Assembly (NCBI RefSeq): GCF_958295425.1 | Contig: NC_081142.1 | Location: 27,869,151-27,933,150 of the forward strand | Direction: 5' to 3' | Origin: Solea solea | Lineage: Eukaryota > Chordata > Actinopteri > Pleuronectiformes > Soleidae | Length of the DNA: 64,000 nucleotides | Shown: positions 61,998-64,000 of the stretch, in pieces | How positions within the stretch are numbered: the first letter of the stretch is position 1 | How the letters are laid out: each line of letters starts with the position of its first letter | Notes under the pieces: model-generated | Told to the model about the DNA's origin: nothing | Database searches by the model: none | What the model saw: only the letters and a program-made list of their open reading frames with translations | Position numbers and translations under genes: made by a program

Positions 61998-64000
61998 ATT
62001 CTTATTATTCCTTAAAGTAAATCGCCTTTTTGAGGCCTTTCCCATACCCCAAAACTCACAGATTTTTGTGACCGCATCAATCGTGGTGTAAATTTACGTC
62101 TGAAAAAGGTTCGGGGAATGTGCGTCAAAAATTGAATGTGGGAGGGGCCAATAAGTGCGGCGCCACCTGTCCAAATTCACCATGACCAACACAATTATCG
62201 CACATTCACGAAATTCGGTACACATGTGTAGAAGGTCGGGATGAAGAAAAAATTACATTATGACCATGATCCAAACCCAACAGGAAATCCGCCATCTTGG
62301 GTTGATTGGCCATTTTTTGGCGATTTTGGCGAATTCGCAGCAATGGTATTTGAACTAACTCCTCCTAGAGTTTTCGTGCGATCACCTTCAAACTTGGTGA
62401 GGTCCCTGTGGACCAGTTGAGGAGCTCACGGTATCAAAAGTTTTTTCAAATGTCGCACGGCGCACGAGATAGGGGGCGGCAAAGTTCGTGATGATTCTGA
62501 TGTTTCGCATCAGAAAAACAAAACTCTTATAACTTTGCGATGGAAGGTCCGATCCGAACCAAACTTGCTACCATTGATGATGGGCCATGGCTGAAGACGT
62601 CTATGAAAAAACGGTGAAGTTTGAAAACAGCGCCTCCTTGTGGTGAAAGAAAATACACAAAAAAAAAGTTTTTTTACGATTTCGGGAATAACTTTTACAC
62701 AGATAATCGTACCGCACTCAAAATTGGTGACAACAGTCAAAACACATGGTAGATGATGCGTGATCAATATGACGACAAATCGTTTAACGGTGTTGCCATG
62801 GCAACGACGCAAAGTCGGATTTTTGGGACAAAAAATCAAACTGCTACAACTTCGTGAATCCTGGTCCGATCTGAACCAAACTTGCTAGGATTGATGATAG
62901 TCCGGCCCTAAAGACGTCTATATGAAAATATTAAATTTCGAAAACAGCGCCCCCTGGTGACAGGAGACAATATGACAGCTTGTATTTCAATTATCTCCTC
63001 CTAGAGCTTTTGTGCGATCACCTTCAAACTTGGTGAGATCAATGTGGACGAGTTGAGCATCAAAAGTTATCAAAAGCTTTTTAAAATATTGTATGGCGTA
63101 CGAGATAGGGGGCGCCAAAATTGGAGATAATAATAATTTTTCATAACAGACAATGAAACTCTTATAACTTCGCGATGGAAGGTCTGATCCCAACCAAACT
63201 TGCTATAGTTGATGATGGTTAGTTGCTGAAGACGACTGTGTTGCTGAAACGGTACATTTTGAAAACAGCGCCTCCTGGTGGTGGTAGAAAATTCTAAAAA
63301 AACAAACTGTTACAACTTTGCCAATCCTGGTCCGATCTGAACCAAACTTGCAAGGATTGATGACAGTCCGGCCCTGAACACGTCTATATGAAAATATTCA
63401 TTTTCAAATACAGCGCCCCCTGGTGACAGCAGACAGAATTACATTTATAGTTTTTGATGCTGCTCCAACAGGGATTGTTGTATCCACTTGAAACTTAGTA
63501 TGTGGGACCCCAGACCCTTCCTCAACATGTCCGTAAAAGGTCACCTCCCTACAGGAAGTGGAACGCCCGAAACAGGAAGTAAAGTCTTACATTGTCCGAT
63601 TGACACGAAACTAGATATGTGAGTTACTGGACCTTCCCTGAACATGTTTACGGAGACGCCGTTGACCAAACAGGAAGTCGGCCATTTTAAACAGGAAGTG
63701 CCCTCTAACTTTGCCGTACGTTGTCCGATCTGCACAAAACCTTATATGTGACACCAGGGACCTGTCCTGAGCATGTCCGTAAAAGGTCACCTCCCTACAG
63801 GAAGTGGAACGCCCGAAACAGGAAGTAAAGTCTTACATTGTCCGATCTGAACAAAACTTGATATGTAAGACAAGGGAACTTCCCTGAACACGTTTACGGA
63901 GACGAACAGGAAGTTGGCGATTTTAAACAGGAAGTGCCCTCTAACTTTGCCGTACGTTGTCCGATTTGCACGAAACCTTTTATGTGACACCAGGGACCTG
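61998..64000 (+). repeat. X repeat unit, second copy (X2), cut by window end
   Basis: From about 62,020 it follows X1 at a constant offset of 16,950 bp with scattered substitutions (about twenty noticed over 2 kb) and no indel. The palindromic head of X1 is missing: X2 begins in the 'attcttattattcc' leader fused to the tail of Y8. It is truncated by the window edge before the terminal hairpin. Confidence 0.9.

Overview
The window is vertebrate nuclear DNA, almost certainly from a ray-finned (teleost) fish. It has very low gene density, abundant (TG)n/(CA)n microsatellites, decayed L2-type LINE fragments with the typical fish tail (TAAGTCGCTTTGGATAAAAG), tRNA-derived SINE pieces, an hAT-like non-autonomous DNA transposon, and clustered families of long GC-rich repeats. 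There are no bacterial-style genes, operons, CRISPR arrays or viral genes. Nearly all open frames longer than 60 codons are chance frames or translations of repeats.

Layout. 1-39.8 kb is intergenic or unresolved sequence holding repeat relics: L2 LINEs at 4.8-5.7 kb (+), 15.5-15.7 kb (-) and 26.7-27.6 kb (-); an APE-endonuclease LINE scrap near 12.2 kb; a LINE scrap with a restriction-like endonuclease near 37.9 kb; SINEs near 2.0, 10.3 and 36.3 kb; an hAT-like element at 32,615-32,981; and many simple repeats. I found no protein-coding exon there that I can defend.

39.9-41.4 kb holds the only gene I can name. A CpG-rich, TATA-less promoter and probable 5' exon contains a CRE palindrome and a good splice donor. 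It is followed by the first coding exon (41,046-41,349, +) of a class IA PI3-kinase regulatory subunit of p85 type, most likely pik3r2. This exon encodes the SH3 domain and the start of the first proline-rich segment. No later exon is visible, so 41.35 kb to the window end is probably its first coding intron.

44.9-64.0 kb is the striking part: a higher-order repeat array of at least 19 kb. A ~2.5-kb unit I call X (X1, 44,935-47,435) is followed by eight tandem units of a related repeat Y (47,446-61,997), then by a second, truncated X (X2, from 61,998) lying exactly 16,950 bp from the first. Each Y unit has a unique-looking body of about 0.65 kb and a run of 5 to 12 copies of a 127-bp module (about 60 modules in all). 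Some units also carry a ~200-bp head of quasi-palindromes. Two apparently perfect tandem duplications (periods 1,940 and 2,209 bp) sit inside the array. Unit junctions fall in (ATT)n tracts. Each 127-bp module carries two ETS-type ACAGGAAGT motifs, and each Y body carries YY1-like CCATCTTGG motifs, so the array is a homotypic cluster of roughly 120 ETS consensus sites, apparently within a PI3K-subunit intron. An internally deleted relative of X lies far away at 6,374-6,995, which shows that the family is dispersed and mobile, or was.
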